35,689 bases of DNA, from NCBI GenBank assembly GCA_946413885.1, contig CAMKMK010000002.1, positions 1 to 35,689 of the forward strand. Direction: 5' to 3'. The notes below the pieces were generated by a model, which was given only the letters and a program-made list of their open reading frames with translations, made no database searches and was not told the origin of the DNA. This document shows positions 16,181-26,597 of this stretch, one piece after another. Origin of the DNA: an uncultured Prevotellaceae bacterium (GTDB taxonomy: Bacteria; Bacteroidota; Bacteroidia; Bacteroidales; Bacteroidaceae). The stretch's first letter is position 1; each line of letters begins with the position of its first letter. The position numbers were made by a program, and so were the translations under genes.

Positions 16181-19171
16181 ATGCGTATGAGAAACCGTTT
16201 AAGCAAATGGAGCAGGAAAACCACGAAGATGGTGGCCCTGTTGGCAGCTTGCGGACTGTTGTATGCTTGTAAGGATGAGTACCTACTGGACGACGAAAAG
16301 CCCAGTTGGCTTAATTCTAGCGTATACGAGAGTCTGCAGCAGCGCGGCAATTTCAACACGTATCTGAAATTGCTGGGTGACAAGGATGTCAATCCCGAAA
16401 ACGTTCGTCCGCTTACTGACGTTTTGAGCCGTACCGGTTCCAAGACTGTTTTTGTGGCTAACGACGAGGCTTGGGAGGCATTCTTCAAGAGCAACGCACA
16501 GTTGCCAGAGAAAGATCCCTGGCACACTGCAACAAGTTACGAGAACCTGAGTGTGTCTCAAAAGAAACTTTTGATTCACACCAGTATGCTCAACAACGCT
16601 ATTGTAATGGAGAACTTGGCAAGTAGCCAAGGTAGTGGCAGCAACAGGCCAGTTCGTGGTGAGTACATGCGTCGTTACACCGACGTGGAAGCAACTGACA
16701 CAGTTACTTATGTGGCTCCCGCTGACCTGCCTCACAGTTACAATCCCACCGATAAGGATTTCTGGTGGAGATTCCGTGAGGAGAATGGAGGTAAAGGTAT
16801 CTATGTGGTAAAAGATTCCACCTTGTCCATGATGCTGCACTTCACCAGCGAGCACATGACCAAGAACACCGTAAACGATGATGACTTTGCAAAATTTATG
16901 GGTCGCGAGCGCGTAACGAGCGACGTACATATTTATGACGCTAAGTTGATCGAGAAGGATGGTGTCTGCGAGAATGGTTATGTAAATGTAACAGAAAAGC
17001 CCTTGCGCCCCTTAGCCAACATGGCAGAGGTTATCCGCAGCAACGGTAGGACAAAGATCTTCAGCCACATGCTGGATCGCTACTGCGCTCCCTATTATTG
17101 CTCAGCAATTACCAGAGCTTACAAGATCTTGCATCCTGAATTTGAGGATTCTATCTTCACCTGGAGATACTATTCTGACAACAGTTTCGGCCATCGAGCC
17201 AACACCACTCAACCAGACGGCAATAAATATACTGGTGATGAAAGCGGTGCCAACATCTTCTTAAAGTTCGATCCAGGATGGAACGGATATTATGACGAGT
17301 TGGGTGTACAGCAGGATATGGCTACCATGTTTGTTCCAAGTGACGAAGCTATGTGGACCTATTTCGAAAGCGGTGGTGGTTTGCAGCTTATCGAGACTTA
17401 TGGTGATCCCACAATTGAGTACAATGGCGATTATGAGAAACTCTATCAGAACATCGACCAAATTCCCATCAGTACTCTGACCAGCTTGATTAACGTGATC
17501 ATGTGCCGTAGCTTCGTGGGATCAGTTCCCAGCAAGATGACCAAGCTTCGCGATGATGCCCAAGAGCAGTTGTTCTATGCTGAGGATATCGAAAAGATTG
17601 ACACCTGTCTGCTGGCATGTAACGGTGCCGTTTACATTATGGACGACATCTACGGTCCTGCAGACTACACCTCAGTTACCTCACCTGCTTACATCAGTAA
17701 GACTAACTTGGTAATGAAATGGGCTATCTATAATGGTAGTGATGCCAGTACGGATTACATGGGTTTGAACTACTACGCTTACCTGAAGGCTATGCAGAGT
17801 GAGTTCACATTCTTCCTTCCCAGTGACCAGGCTTTGAATTATTATTACGATCCCACTTCTTTCAAGAGTACACAGAAACGTCTGATTCAATTCTCTTACA
17901 AGAACCAGGCATTCCCCATCGTGACAAGATGTATCAACTACAATCCCGCAACGGGTGAAATTGGCCGTGCATTCACGGGTGCTGGTGCTTCCATCTCACA
18001 ACAAGAGACAACCAACCGTCTGAAGGATATGTTGGAGAGCCACACTATCGTGCATGATGGAACCAACCCCATCCATGGTGAAGATGTATATTTCTTGACA
18101 AAGAACGGTTCTGCCGTAAAGGTTGAAAGGGATGAAAATGGTACCGTTATTAATGTGAAGGGTGGCTTCCAGTTGGAGAATGAGAAAGAAGGCATTGTCT
18201 CTGAAGATCCTGGTGTTGATGTATGTAACGTAACTAAGCCTTTCGACAATCTGAAGAATGGACAGACCTACATCCTCGATGCTCCTATTATTCCTACCAG
18301 CCGAAGCGTTTACAGCATCCTGACTCAAGAAGAAGGATGGACTGAGATGGGCGAAGAGCAGTGGAATGAGGAATGCCCATACTCTGAGTTCTATAAACTG
18401 TGTGAGACCAATGACGAAATCGTTAGAGCATGCGGTCTGGTTGACGAGACCAACCTAAGCACTTCCGAGCAGCGTTCTGCACAGAAAAAATTTGATATCT
18501 TCGTTGCAGGCGACCAATATAATAAGATGTATGGTTTGGACTACGACGTACAGTTCTTCAACAACTACCGTTACACATTGTTTGTTCCCACAAATGATGC
18601 TGTCAAGAATGCAATCGCTGCCGGTCTTCCTACTTGGGAAGATATTGAGGCAGACTACGAGAACTGTGAGAAAGATAGTATTTCTGATGAATTAATCCAC
18701 TCTGAGGATAGTATTCGACTGCAGGCTAAGATTACGTACCTTGTTAATTTTGTACGTTACCACTTCGCAGACAACTCTGTATTCGCAGACAACAGCGTCT
18801 TGGCAGAGAACGAAATGGTAACCTCAAGTTATGACAAGGAACTTGGTCTGTTCTGCAAGGTACATGTTGACCGTATCAAGCAAGGTGGTGAGACCATCCT
18901 GCGAGTACGCGATGACAACGGAGGTGACATGCTGAATATCATCGGCGAGAAGAACATTCTTGCTCGTGATGTTGTATGTTCCGATACTCCTATCAATCAG
19001 CCCATGTCAACCAGTAGCCGTAGAATTACTTTGGATGCATCAAGCTCCGCTGTAATTCACCAGATTGGCGGTATTCTGAACCACACAGATCTGGTAGGCG
19101 GCCGTCATGACAGCACATGGGCAACTACGGAATCAGCTAAGAAATACTTAAAGAGATACGCTATTCAATAA
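16181..19171 (+). CDS. Large FAS1-domain lipoprotein (996 aa, apparently several FAS1 units)
   Basis: Lipobox LLYAC|KDEY. FAS1-like segments 'DVLSRTGSKTVFVANDEAWEAFF', 'MATMFVPSDEAMWTYF', 'FTFFLPSDQALNYYY', 'YTLFVPTNDAVKNAI'. Confidence 0.85.
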   Translation: MRMRNRLSKWSRKTTKMVALLAACGLLYACKDEYLLDDEKPSWLNSSVYESLQQRGNFNTYLKLLGDKDVNPENVRPLTDVLSRTGSKTVFVANDEAWEAFFKSNAQLPEKDPWHTATSYENLSVSQKKLLIHTSMLNNAIVMENLASSQGSGSNRPVRGEYMRRYTDVEATDTVTYVAPADLPHSYNPTDKDFWWRFREENGGKGIYVVKDSTLSMMLHFTSEHMTKNTVNDDDFAKFMGRERVTSDVHIYDAKLIEKDGVCENGYVNVTEKPLRPLANMAEVIRSNGRTKIFSHMLDRYCAPYYCSAITRAYKILHPEFEDSIFTWRYYSDNSFGHRANTTQPDGNKYTGDESGANIFLKFDPGWNGYYDELGVQQDMATMFVPSDEAMWTYFESGGGLQLIETYGDPTIEYNGDYEKLYQNIDQIPISTLTSLINVIMCRSFVGSVPSKMTKLRDDAQEQLFYAEDIEKIDTCLLACNGAVYIMDDIYGPADYTSVTSPAYISKTNLVMKWAIYNGSDASTDYMGLNYYAYLKAMQSEFTFFLPSDQALNYYYDPTSFKSTQKRLIQFSYKNQAFPIVTRCINYNPATGEIGRAFTGAGASISQQETTNRLKDMLESHTIVHDGTNPIHGEDVYFLTKNGSAVKVERDENGTVINVKGGFQLENEKEGIVSEDPGVDVCNVTKPFDNLKNGQTYILDAPIIPTSRSVYSILTQEEGWTEMGEEQWNEECPYSEFYKLCETNDEIVRACGLVDETNLSTSEQRSAQKKFDIFVAGDQYNKMYGLDYDVQFFNNYRYTLFVPTNDAVKNAIAAGLPTWEDIEADYENCEKDSISDELIHSEDSIRLQAKITYLVNFVRYHFADNSVFADNSVLAENEMVTSSYDKELGLFCKVHVDRIKQGGETILRVRDDNGGDMLNIIGEKNILARDVVCSDTPINQPMSTSSRRITLDASSSAVIHQIGGILNHTDLVGGRHDSTWATTESAKKYLKRYAIQ

Positions 19172-19182
19172 TATTCCCTACC

Positions 19183-22100
19183 ATGAACAAGATTATAAAG
19201 CTTTTACTGCTTTGGGTTGTTGCCGCAATGGCACTCCCCGTGAGCGCTCAGCAACGGCGTATCTCCGGTACCGTATCGGATGATATTGACGTCATCATCG
19301 GCGCCAACGTCGTAGAAAAGGATAAGAATAATCGTATTGTCAGCCAGACCATTACTGATATGAATGGTAACTTTACCATGAACATCAAGGATCCTAACAA
19401 TACGTTGGAAATTTCTTATATCGGTTATAAAAAATTCTCTCAGAAATTGTCTGGTAAGACAGTCTACAAAGTTACTTTGCAGGACAACACCAGAACCATC
19501 AAGGAAGTTACTGTCCAGGGTAAGAAGAATGCTCCCACCACAGGTTTGGAGATTCCTGCCCGTGAGTATGCCGGTGCTGTTCAGAAGTTCAGCATGGACG
19601 ATGTGGAAGGTTTGGCATTCGAGTCCGTTGACCAGGCTCTGCAAGGACAGATCGCAGGTTTGGACATCGTGCCCAACTCTGGTAACCTTGGTTCTGGTAC
19701 TACCATGCGTCTGCGCGGTACCAGTACAATTAATGGTAATGCCCAGCCTTTGATCGTTGTTAATGACCACATCTTCGAATTGCCTGAAGATGCTCAGGAC
19801 ATCAACTTCGAGACAATGGATAACGAGGAGCAGTTCTCTACCCTGTTGAACGTGAACCCCGAGGACATCGAGAGTATCACCGTTCTGAAGGATGCTGCCA
19901 CTGCTGCCAAGTGGGGTATCAGAGGTTCTAATGGTGTAATTGAAATCAAGTTACGCCGTGGTCATCGTGGTCCCACCAATGTTGTTTTCAACTACAAGTT
20001 CAGCGGTACTTGGCAGCCCGATGGTTACAAGATGCTCAATGGTGATGGTTATACCATGATGTTGAAGGAAGCTTACTTCAATCCTCACCAGACTCACATC
20101 AGTCTTCCCGAATTGGACTACAATCAGGAATTGCCTTACATCTACAACCACTTCAGCCACAATACAGACTGGGTGGACGCTGTAAAGCAGTTTGGTAAAG
20201 AGCACAAGTACTACATTACCATGTCTGGTGGTGGTGAGAAGGCAACCTTCCGTATCAGTGCAGGTTACGACATGAGTTCTGGTTCTATCATTGGCCAGCA
20301 TCTCGATCGTTTCACCACTGCTACCGCTTTGGACTATTGGGTAAGTGACCGTATCAAGTTCAGCTCTAACATCAACTTGACCTTCACTACTAATAAAAAG
20401 AATTATGGTAATGACATTCTGGCTCGTGCCTACAAGGCAATGCCTAACATGAGTATCTACGAGTTTGATGCACAAGGTAACCCCACAGGTGACTACTTCA
20501 ATATGTTGCCTTTGGCTGCAAACTATGGTACTTCATCTTCTCCTTCCAGAAGCAACGATGGAACCATGACTTCCTACAACCTGAACGACATGTTCTTCAA
20601 CGGAAACCCCGTTGCACGTGCAATGAAGGCATGGAACAAGGAAAAACAATACAACCTGACTCCACAGTTCAGCGTCGAGTACAAGTTGCTGGGTAAGGAC
20701 GATGAACACCATCGTTTGAATTATGTAGGTGATGTTCAGTTGGATATCTTCAATACAAGTAGCGACGAATATGCTCCCAGTGAGTTGAAGACCATGGCCT
20801 GGGTTTGGGGTGGTGACCACGCATCAAGCCTCGGCAGCAACGAGCGTAACTACGTATCCAACCACGAGTACAAATCACTGCAGTTCTCTACCCGTCATGA
20901 TTTGCGCTATTATTCAGCATTTGCCAACAAGGACCACAGCTTGAGCGGCTTGGCTCGTTTCGAGATGACCAGTGGTACCAGTAGCAATCAGACCTTAGGT
21001 TTGTGGAACGTACCCGATGGTATCACCGATCCTACCGTAATAGCCCTGTTGCGTGCTGCAAGTGCCAGCAACAACGAATGGCGCAGCCAGAGCTTCTTCG
21101 AGCAGATTCACTACTCCTACAAGAGCAAGTACTCATTGGATGCTTCTCTGCGTACCGATGGTAGCACAAGTTTTGGTAAGGGTCACAAGTATGGTACCTT
21201 CCCCTCTGTCGGCGGTCGTTGGAATATCAGCGATGAAGGCTGGATGCAGTGGAGCAAGCCCGTGATCAGCATGTTGGCATTCCGTCCCACATGGGGTATC
21301 ACTGGTAATACCGGTGGTGGTGGTTACAACCAATACAACAAGTATGCTACAGCAGGCTATTACAATGGTCACACCGTTGTACAACCCGAAAACCTTTCTC
21401 TGACTGAGATTCGTTGGGAGAAGACAAAGCAGTGGAACCTCGGTTTCAACTTGGGTATGTTCGACGATTTGTTTAACGTAGAATTTGAGGTTTACAACAA
21501 GAAGACTACCGACTTGTTGATGGATAACCTCCGTATCCCCAGTGCCAACGGTTTCAAATACCTGAGCAAGGTTAATGCCGGTACCCTCCGCAACAAGGGT
21601 TGGGAGTTGAATGCCAGCACTGCTAAGATCTGTAAGGTTGGCAAGTTCTCAATGAAACTTCGTGGCAACATTGCTCAGAACTTCAATGAGGTTGAGGAAA
21701 TGAATCCTCTGATTCTGGAGGCTCTGAATGGTAGTGAGACCTATCAGCCTGGTAACTTGAAATACAACCAGCGTGTACAGATTGGCAACGCACTGGGTTC
21801 AATTTACGGTCTGCGCTATTTAGGCGTTTACAGATATGACTACGACCACAATGGCTACACCACAGCTTCCATTGCTTCTTACGGCTATGCAGAGTCTGGT
21901 ACTACTGGTTATGCTGCTAACTCTGACGGTAGCGTCAACTACAACGAGCCTATCAACACTGCTGCCGCAGCCGCTCGTCGTGGCGAAGTCTTTACTTGTC
22001 CCATCGCATACGATGCCGACGGTAACATGTTGACCGATGCCAAGGGTATTCCTCTGCCAATGTACTACTGCTACAACGAGAGCTACCGCTACCAGTTCCA

Positions 22101-22683
22101 AGGTGGTGACGCTATCTACGAGGATGTCAACCACGATGGTCAGATCGACCGTTACGATATGGTTTACCTTGGCAACTCTAACCCCAAGTGCAATGGTGGT
22201 TTCGGTTTCCAACTCTTCTACGAGAGACTCTCTCTGAACACTGGTTTCAACTTCCGTATGGGTAACAAGATTGTGAACTTGGCTCGTATGAACTACGAGA
22301 GCATGCTGAACAACAACAACCAGAGTTTTGCTACCACATGGCGTTGGCGTAAGAATGGCGACGAGACAGTTGTTCCACGTGCATTGAGCCACGTGAATGG
22401 CTACAACAGCTACAACTCTCTGCCCAGCGACCGCTACGTTGAGGATGGTAACTATCTGCGTTTGCAGTACGTTCAGTTGAGCTACGAGTTCGATCCCAAG
22501 AAACTGAAGCAATATGGTATCCGCAACCTGAAGTTGTTCGCTTCTCTGAACAACCTTTGGGTATGGACCAAGTACACCGGTGTTGACCCCGATGTATCTC
22601 CTCAGGGATTCGCAGTTTGTACGGATAACAGCCGTACACCTCGTACGAAGTCATTCACATGTAGTATTAACCTCGGCTTCTAA
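19183..22683 (+). CDS. SusC/RagA-family TonB-linked outer membrane protein
   Basis: Signal peptide ending SAQQ; carboxypeptidase-regulatory-like N-domain; plug motifs 'TTMRLRGTSTINGNAQPLIVVND', 'SITVLKDAATAAKWGIRGSNGVIEIKLRRG'; C-terminal beta-strand ending CSINLGF. Confidence 0.95.
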   Translation: MNKIIKLLLLWVVAAMALPVSAQQRRISGTVSDDIDVIIGANVVEKDKNNRIVSQTITDMNGNFTMNIKDPNNTLEISYIGYKKFSQKLSGKTVYKVTLQDNTRTIKEVTVQGKKNAPTTGLEIPAREYAGAVQKFSMDDVEGLAFESVDQALQGQIAGLDIVPNSGNLGSGTTMRLRGTSTINGNAQPLIVVNDHIFELPEDAQDINFETMDNEEQFSTLLNVNPEDIESITVLKDAATAAKWGIRGSNGVIEIKLRRGHRGPTNVVFNYKFSGTWQPDGYKMLNGDGYTMMLKEAYFNPHQTHISLPELDYNQELPYIYNHFSHNTDWVDAVKQFGKEHKYYITMSGGGEKATFRISAGYDMSSGSIIGQHLDRFTTATALDYWVSDRIKFSSNINLTFTTNKKNYGNDILARAYKAMPNMSIYEFDAQGNPTGDYFNMLPLAANYGTSSSPSRSNDGTMTSYNLNDMFFNGNPVARAMKAWNKEKQYNLTPQFSVEYKLLGKDDEHHRLNYVGDVQLDIFNTSSDEYAPSELKTMAWVWGGDHASSLGSNERNYVSNHEYKSLQFSTRHDLRYYSAFANKDHSLSGLARFEMTSGTSSNQTLGLWNVPDGITDPTVIALLRAASASNNEWRSQSFFEQIHYSYKSKYSLDASLRTDGSTSFGKGHKYGTFPSVGGRWNISDEGWMQWSKPVISMLAFRPTWGITGNTGGGGYNQYNKYATAGYYNGHTVVQPENLSLTEIRWEKTKQWNLGFNLGMFDDLFNVEFEVYNKKTTDLLMDNLRIPSANGFKYLSKVNAGTLRNKGWELNASTAKICKVGKFSMKLRGNIAQNFNEVEEMNPLILEALNGSETYQPGNLKYNQRVQIGNALGSIYGLRYLGVYRYDYDHNGYTTASIASYGYAESGTTGYAANSDGSVNYNEPINTAAAAARRGEVFTCPIAYDADGNMLTDAKGIPLPMYYCYNESYRYQFQGGDAIYEDVNHDGQIDRYDMVYLGNSNPKCNGGFGFQLFYERLSLNTGFNFRMGNKIVNLARMNYESMLNNNNQSFATTWRWRKNGDETVVPRALSHVNGYNSYNSLPSDRYVEDGNYLRLQYVQLSYEFDPKKLKQYGIRNLKLFASLNNLWVWTKYTGVDPDVSPQGFAVCTDNSRTPRTKSFTCSINLGF

Positions 22684-22694
22684 AACTGGATACA

Positions 22695-24578
22695 ATGAAA
22701 ATAAAGAATTTATATAAATCAGCCTGCCTACTTGGTTTGTTAGCCATAGGCACCACCTCGTGCGAGGATTGGCTGACACTGTACCCCCAGGATCGTGTAG
22801 TAGAAGAGAACTTCTGGGAAGACAAGAACGACTTGGAGGGTGTGCGCTATGCCGCATACAAGTCCATGTGCGGCAGTGTGAGAGACTTCGCAGTCTGGGG
22901 TGATTTGAGATCAGACAGTTATGTTCTGAACCCCGTCGACCACAGCGACCAGGGTATGCGTGACACCTACGACGAGATCATGAAGGCAATGCCCGACTCC
23001 AGTATGGACATCTTTGACTGGAGCGATGCATATACCACTATTAATTATTGTAATAAGGTACTCCAGCATGGTGCAGAAGTGTTGGAGAGAGACAAGCAGT
23101 TCACCACTTCCGAGTGGTTGCAGATGCGTGCCGAGATCACAGGTCTCCGTGCCCTGAACTACTTCTATCTGCTTCGTGCTTTCAAGGATATACCTTATAC
23201 AACCAAGGTGATCAACAAGGATGTGGAAATCGAGACCTTCGGCTTAACAAACCAGTTGGACGTGCTTGATTCCATCATTCTGGATGTTGAGAGAGTTAAG
23301 GGACAGGCCCGCAACCGTTTCACCAACAAGAATGACACCAAGGGTCTGATTACCAACAGTGCCCTGTATGCAATGCTGGCAGATATGTACCTGTGGCGTG
23401 CTTCTCTCCACGAGGGTCGCGGACTGACCGAGGACACTGTCGCCACAGATACGGGTCTGGTGGCACACTCTGTCAGAGGTGATTACCAATTGGCAGTCGA
23501 TTACGCAGACCAAGCCTTGTATGCTCTTAACTATCAGAGCGAGCAAAGCAACCAAAACTACGGTACGACGATTGCGCAAAAGCAGAACTACGGTCTCACC
23601 TACTGCGACATGATCAGCAATCGCTTCGAAGAGCAGAATCTGGTTGCTGGCGGATGGGCAACTCTTTATGCCCAAAACAGAATCTTTGATTCTGGCAACA
23701 GCGACGAGAGCATCTTCGAAATTCAGTTCAGCTCGAGTGACAACCGTAAAAATCCTGCAATCCATCACCTCTATGGCTATTCCAACGGCACCCACTTGGC
23801 AGTCAGCGATTATGCAATCTCTGCTTGCTACAATGGTAATGCCGATGCCATGAAGTATGACAGCCGTCTTTGGGTAAGCTACCAGAACCAGATGAGAGGT
23901 GAGAGTGCCACTCTTCAAGGCTATTATTGTCTGAAGTACATGATGCCTGAAATCCGTATCAGTGAGGATAGCCAGAGAAACATCTCTGCCGATCTCGAAA
24001 GTAGTTCCGACTATCTCAATTGGATTGTCTATCGTATGACGGGTGTCATGCTGATGAAGGCTGAGGCATTGGCTTGCTTGGGTGGCGCCGACAACAACAA
24101 AAAGTGCCAGCAGATCGTCAATGCTATTCACCGTCGTTCCTACTGCGACCTGAAAAACGGCAACGTTCCTGACACAGACGTGACCTCCACTTCATCCAAC
24201 ACCGTTGGTAATGCAGTCAGCATGGGTTCCGACTATGTGAAACTGGTAATGAACGAGCGTCAGATTGAGTTGTTGGGCGAAGGTCAGCGTTGGTTCGACC
24301 TCGTTCGATTTGCAGAGCGCAAGGCAGGTGGCATGAATGGTACCGTTGACGAGCGCGAGTGGACCGAAGAGAAGCCCATTGGTAGTGGATTCGCTGGTGT
24401 GACTTTGATGGTGGACACCTATATGAAGAACACCTACAGCAGTCTCTACACGACCCTGAAGAATCGTATGAAGAACCGTTACGGTCTCTACTGCCCCATT
24501 TACTACATGGAGGTGAAGGCCAGCAATGGTGAGATTCAGCAGAACCCTGTTTGGAATAAATCTAAGTATGATAACTAA
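22695..24578 (+). CDS. SusD/RagB-family lipoprotein
   Basis: Lipobox TTSC|EDWL; 'LTLYPQDRVVEENFWEDKNDLEGVRYAAY'; C-terminal 'VMNERQIELLGEGQRWFDLVRFA'. Confidence 0.93.
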   Translation: MKIKNLYKSACLLGLLAIGTTSCEDWLTLYPQDRVVEENFWEDKNDLEGVRYAAYKSMCGSVRDFAVWGDLRSDSYVLNPVDHSDQGMRDTYDEIMKAMPDSSMDIFDWSDAYTTINYCNKVLQHGAEVLERDKQFTTSEWLQMRAEITGLRALNYFYLLRAFKDIPYTTKVINKDVEIETFGLTNQLDVLDSIILDVERVKGQARNRFTNKNDTKGLITNSALYAMLADMYLWRASLHEGRGLTEDTVATDTGLVAHSVRGDYQLAVDYADQALYALNYQSEQSNQNYGTTIAQKQNYGLTYCDMISNRFEEQNLVAGGWATLYAQNRIFDSGNSDESIFEIQFSSSDNRKNPAIHHLYGYSNGTHLAVSDYAISACYNGNADAMKYDSRLWVSYQNQMRGESATLQGYYCLKYMMPEIRISEDSQRNISADLESSSDYLNWIVYRMTGVMLMKAEALACLGGADNNKKCQQIVNAIHRRSYCDLKNGNVPDTDVTSTSSNTVGNAVSMGSDYVKLVMNERQIELLGEGQRWFDLVRFAERKAGGMNGTVDEREWTEEKPIGSGFAGVTLMVDTYMKNTYSSLYTTLKNRMKNRYGLYCPIYYMEVKASNGEIQQNPVWNKSKYDN

Positions 24579-24593
24579 TCTGTAAACACATCT

Positions 24594-24640
24594 CGGGGAC
24601 CTGCCGAAAGTCCAAGCAGTTGAACCGAAAGCTGGTCCCG
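24594..24640 (+). other. Intergenic stem-loop-forming element between susD-1 and the second FAS1 gene
   Basis: GGGACC (24596-24601) pairs with GGTCCC (24634-24639); internal CTGC/GCAG arms; CCGAAAG occurs twice (24604-24610, 24625-24631). Confidence 0.4.
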
Positions 24641-24680
24641 CAAGAGAAGAAAAAGATTAGATAAATAAAATACAAAAACA

Positions 24681-26597
24681 ATGGCTAAAAATAGAATAAA
24701 CAAGTATATCGGAGCATTTGCACTGGGAGCTGTCATCATGGCAATCCCCAGTTGCTCTGACACCTGGGATTCTCACTACGGAACCGTCAACGAGGAGAGT
24801 GAGATAGCAACCCAGACTTTGTGGGAGCAGATCCAAAGCAATCCCAATTTGAGCCGTTTTGCTACCATTGCTCAGAGGGCCAAGTACTACAGGGATGAGA
24901 CTCACCCCATAGCAACCTATACTTTCGCAGACATCCTGAGCAGTAATCGGGTTACCACCGTATGGGCACCCGAGAACGACTGCTTCACCGATGCCGAGTA
25001 TAACACATGGCTCGAGAGATGTGAGACAGACGGCTATAACGTACAGCAGCAATTGTTGGGTAACCACATTGCTCTATGGCGTCACGTGCTTAGTGGCGAC
25101 AGCATTGACACCCTGAAGATGATCAACAGCAAGAACCTCATCTTTGACCGCAAGGCAAGAACCCTTCAGGGACGCCCAATCAATTTGTGCAATATTCCTG
25201 CCACAAATGGTACTTTGCATACCTTGAAAGGTGGTACTACACCTTTTGATTGGAACTTCTACGAGTACATCAAGTTTGCTGGTACACTACCCCTCTTCCG
25301 CGAATATATCGTAGGTAAGGATACCACTTATTTCGTGCCAGGTTCTTCTATTGAAGGTTTGCCCGACGAGAATGGTAACCCAACGTATGTGGATAGTGTT
25401 TACTACACCTCCAACCAGTTATTCCGCACCAGATCCTATCTGCCCCCCAACAATTCAGATCTCTGGATGATGGCAGAAGAAGGTTTCGGAGCAAACCTGG
25501 AAGCTGAGGACTCCATGTTCATCATGCTTCTTCCCACCGATGCAGCGTGGGCTGAGGCAAAGGAAAAACTGTCACAGTACTACATCTATTCTCCCATCTA
25601 TTCTGACAAGCAGAAGGGAAACAACAACTCACCCAACCAGACCGAGGAAGGCGATCCTGATTCTCTGCAGAAGATGAGTCTCGAGATGGATTTGATTTCA
25701 CCATTGGTTTTCAACATCCACAAGCAGCCCAAGATCGGTGGTCAGAAGACAGGTACTCCTTGGACCATGGAATACTTCGTTGAGACCAAGGGTGCCGAGG
25801 CAGAATATCTGCTCAACACTTTCGGAGACACCCTCCGTGCCACCGATTTGTGGGACCAGACAACTCTCTTCAACGGAAAGGTTGTTGAGATGAGTAATGG
25901 CTATGGATACGAGATTGAGCATTGGAACTTCCCAAGTCATTTCTACAAACCCGACGTAGAGGTTGAAATGAGCACAGGTGTATTCTACAACTACGCCAAC
26001 AACTACACGGGTACAGGTAGATTGCAGACCTTCAGCAACGCAGCATTCGCAGACGTAGTTGCAGAGCATGGCAAGGTAAGCCGCAACAACTTCTATGTAA
26101 TGGGACCCCAAGGAACCGGTACGAACCCCAAGGGTGAAGTCAAGCTGAAAGGAAACTTCAACGAAGCATACGTTCCCTATGCAGAAGTAATGAGTGGAAC
26201 TTATGACGTCTATCTGGTCATGGTACCTTATTACTACATTCAGATCGCTGGTGGTGACACCCTGATCACAGATACTTTGGCAAACAAGATCAACCTGCAG
26301 ATCAGCTACAACAACGGTGTTGCCCGCGACGCTACTTCTAACCGTGTTACGGTAACCTACGATGGTGTAAACGTTGATACACTCTTATGTATCCCCGATT
26401 TCACTTTCCCATACTCGTACAAGAACCTGCGTCACAGCTATCCCACTCTGATCATCCAGGGTGCTCCAACATCCTCTGAGATCCGTACCGGTAAGTACAC
26501 ACGTACCTTGTGTATTGACCGTATCATTCTGAAGAGCAAGGAGAACCAGTCAATCATAGAAATCGACCCTAATGACACAGAAGACAATGAAAACTAG
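24681..26597 (+). CDS. FAS1-domain lipoprotein (638 aa)
   Basis: Lipobox AIPSC|SDTWDSHY; FAS1-like 'RVTTVWAPENDCFTDAEYNTWLE', 'SMFIMLLPTDAAWAEAKEKL'. Confidence 0.8.
   Translation: MAKNRINKYIGAFALGAVIMAIPSCSDTWDSHYGTVNEESEIATQTLWEQIQSNPNLSRFATIAQRAKYYRDETHPIATYTFADILSSNRVTTVWAPENDCFTDAEYNTWLERCETDGYNVQQQLLGNHIALWRHVLSGDSIDTLKMINSKNLIFDRKARTLQGRPINLCNIPATNGTLHTLKGGTTPFDWNFYEYIKFAGTLPLFREYIVGKDTTYFVPGSSIEGLPDENGNPTYVDSVYYTSNQLFRTRSYLPPNNSDLWMMAEEGFGANLEAEDSMFIMLLPTDAAWAEAKEKLSQYYIYSPIYSDKQKGNNNSPNQTEEGDPDSLQKMSLEMDLISPLVFNIHKQPKIGGQKTGTPWTMEYFVETKGAEAEYLLNTFGDTLRATDLWDQTTLFNGKVVEMSNGYGYEIEHWNFPSHFYKPDVEVEMSTGVFYNYANNYTGTGRLQTFSNAAFADVVAEHGKVSRNNFYVMGPQGTGTNPKGEVKLKGNFNEAYVPYAEVMSGTYDVYLVMVPYYYIQIAGGDTLITDTLANKINLQISYNNGVARDATSNRVTVTYDGVNVDTLLCIPDFTFPYSYKNLRHSYPTLIIQGAPTSSEIRTGKYTRTLCIDRIILKSKENQSIIEIDPNDTEDNEN

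Noticed and set aside
22123-22160. EF-hand/dockerin-like DVNHDGQIDRYD in SusC-1 (also DQNGDGVIDDSD in SusC-2)
   Set aside because: Common feature of SusC C-terminal regions; not evidence of a cellulosome-type system.
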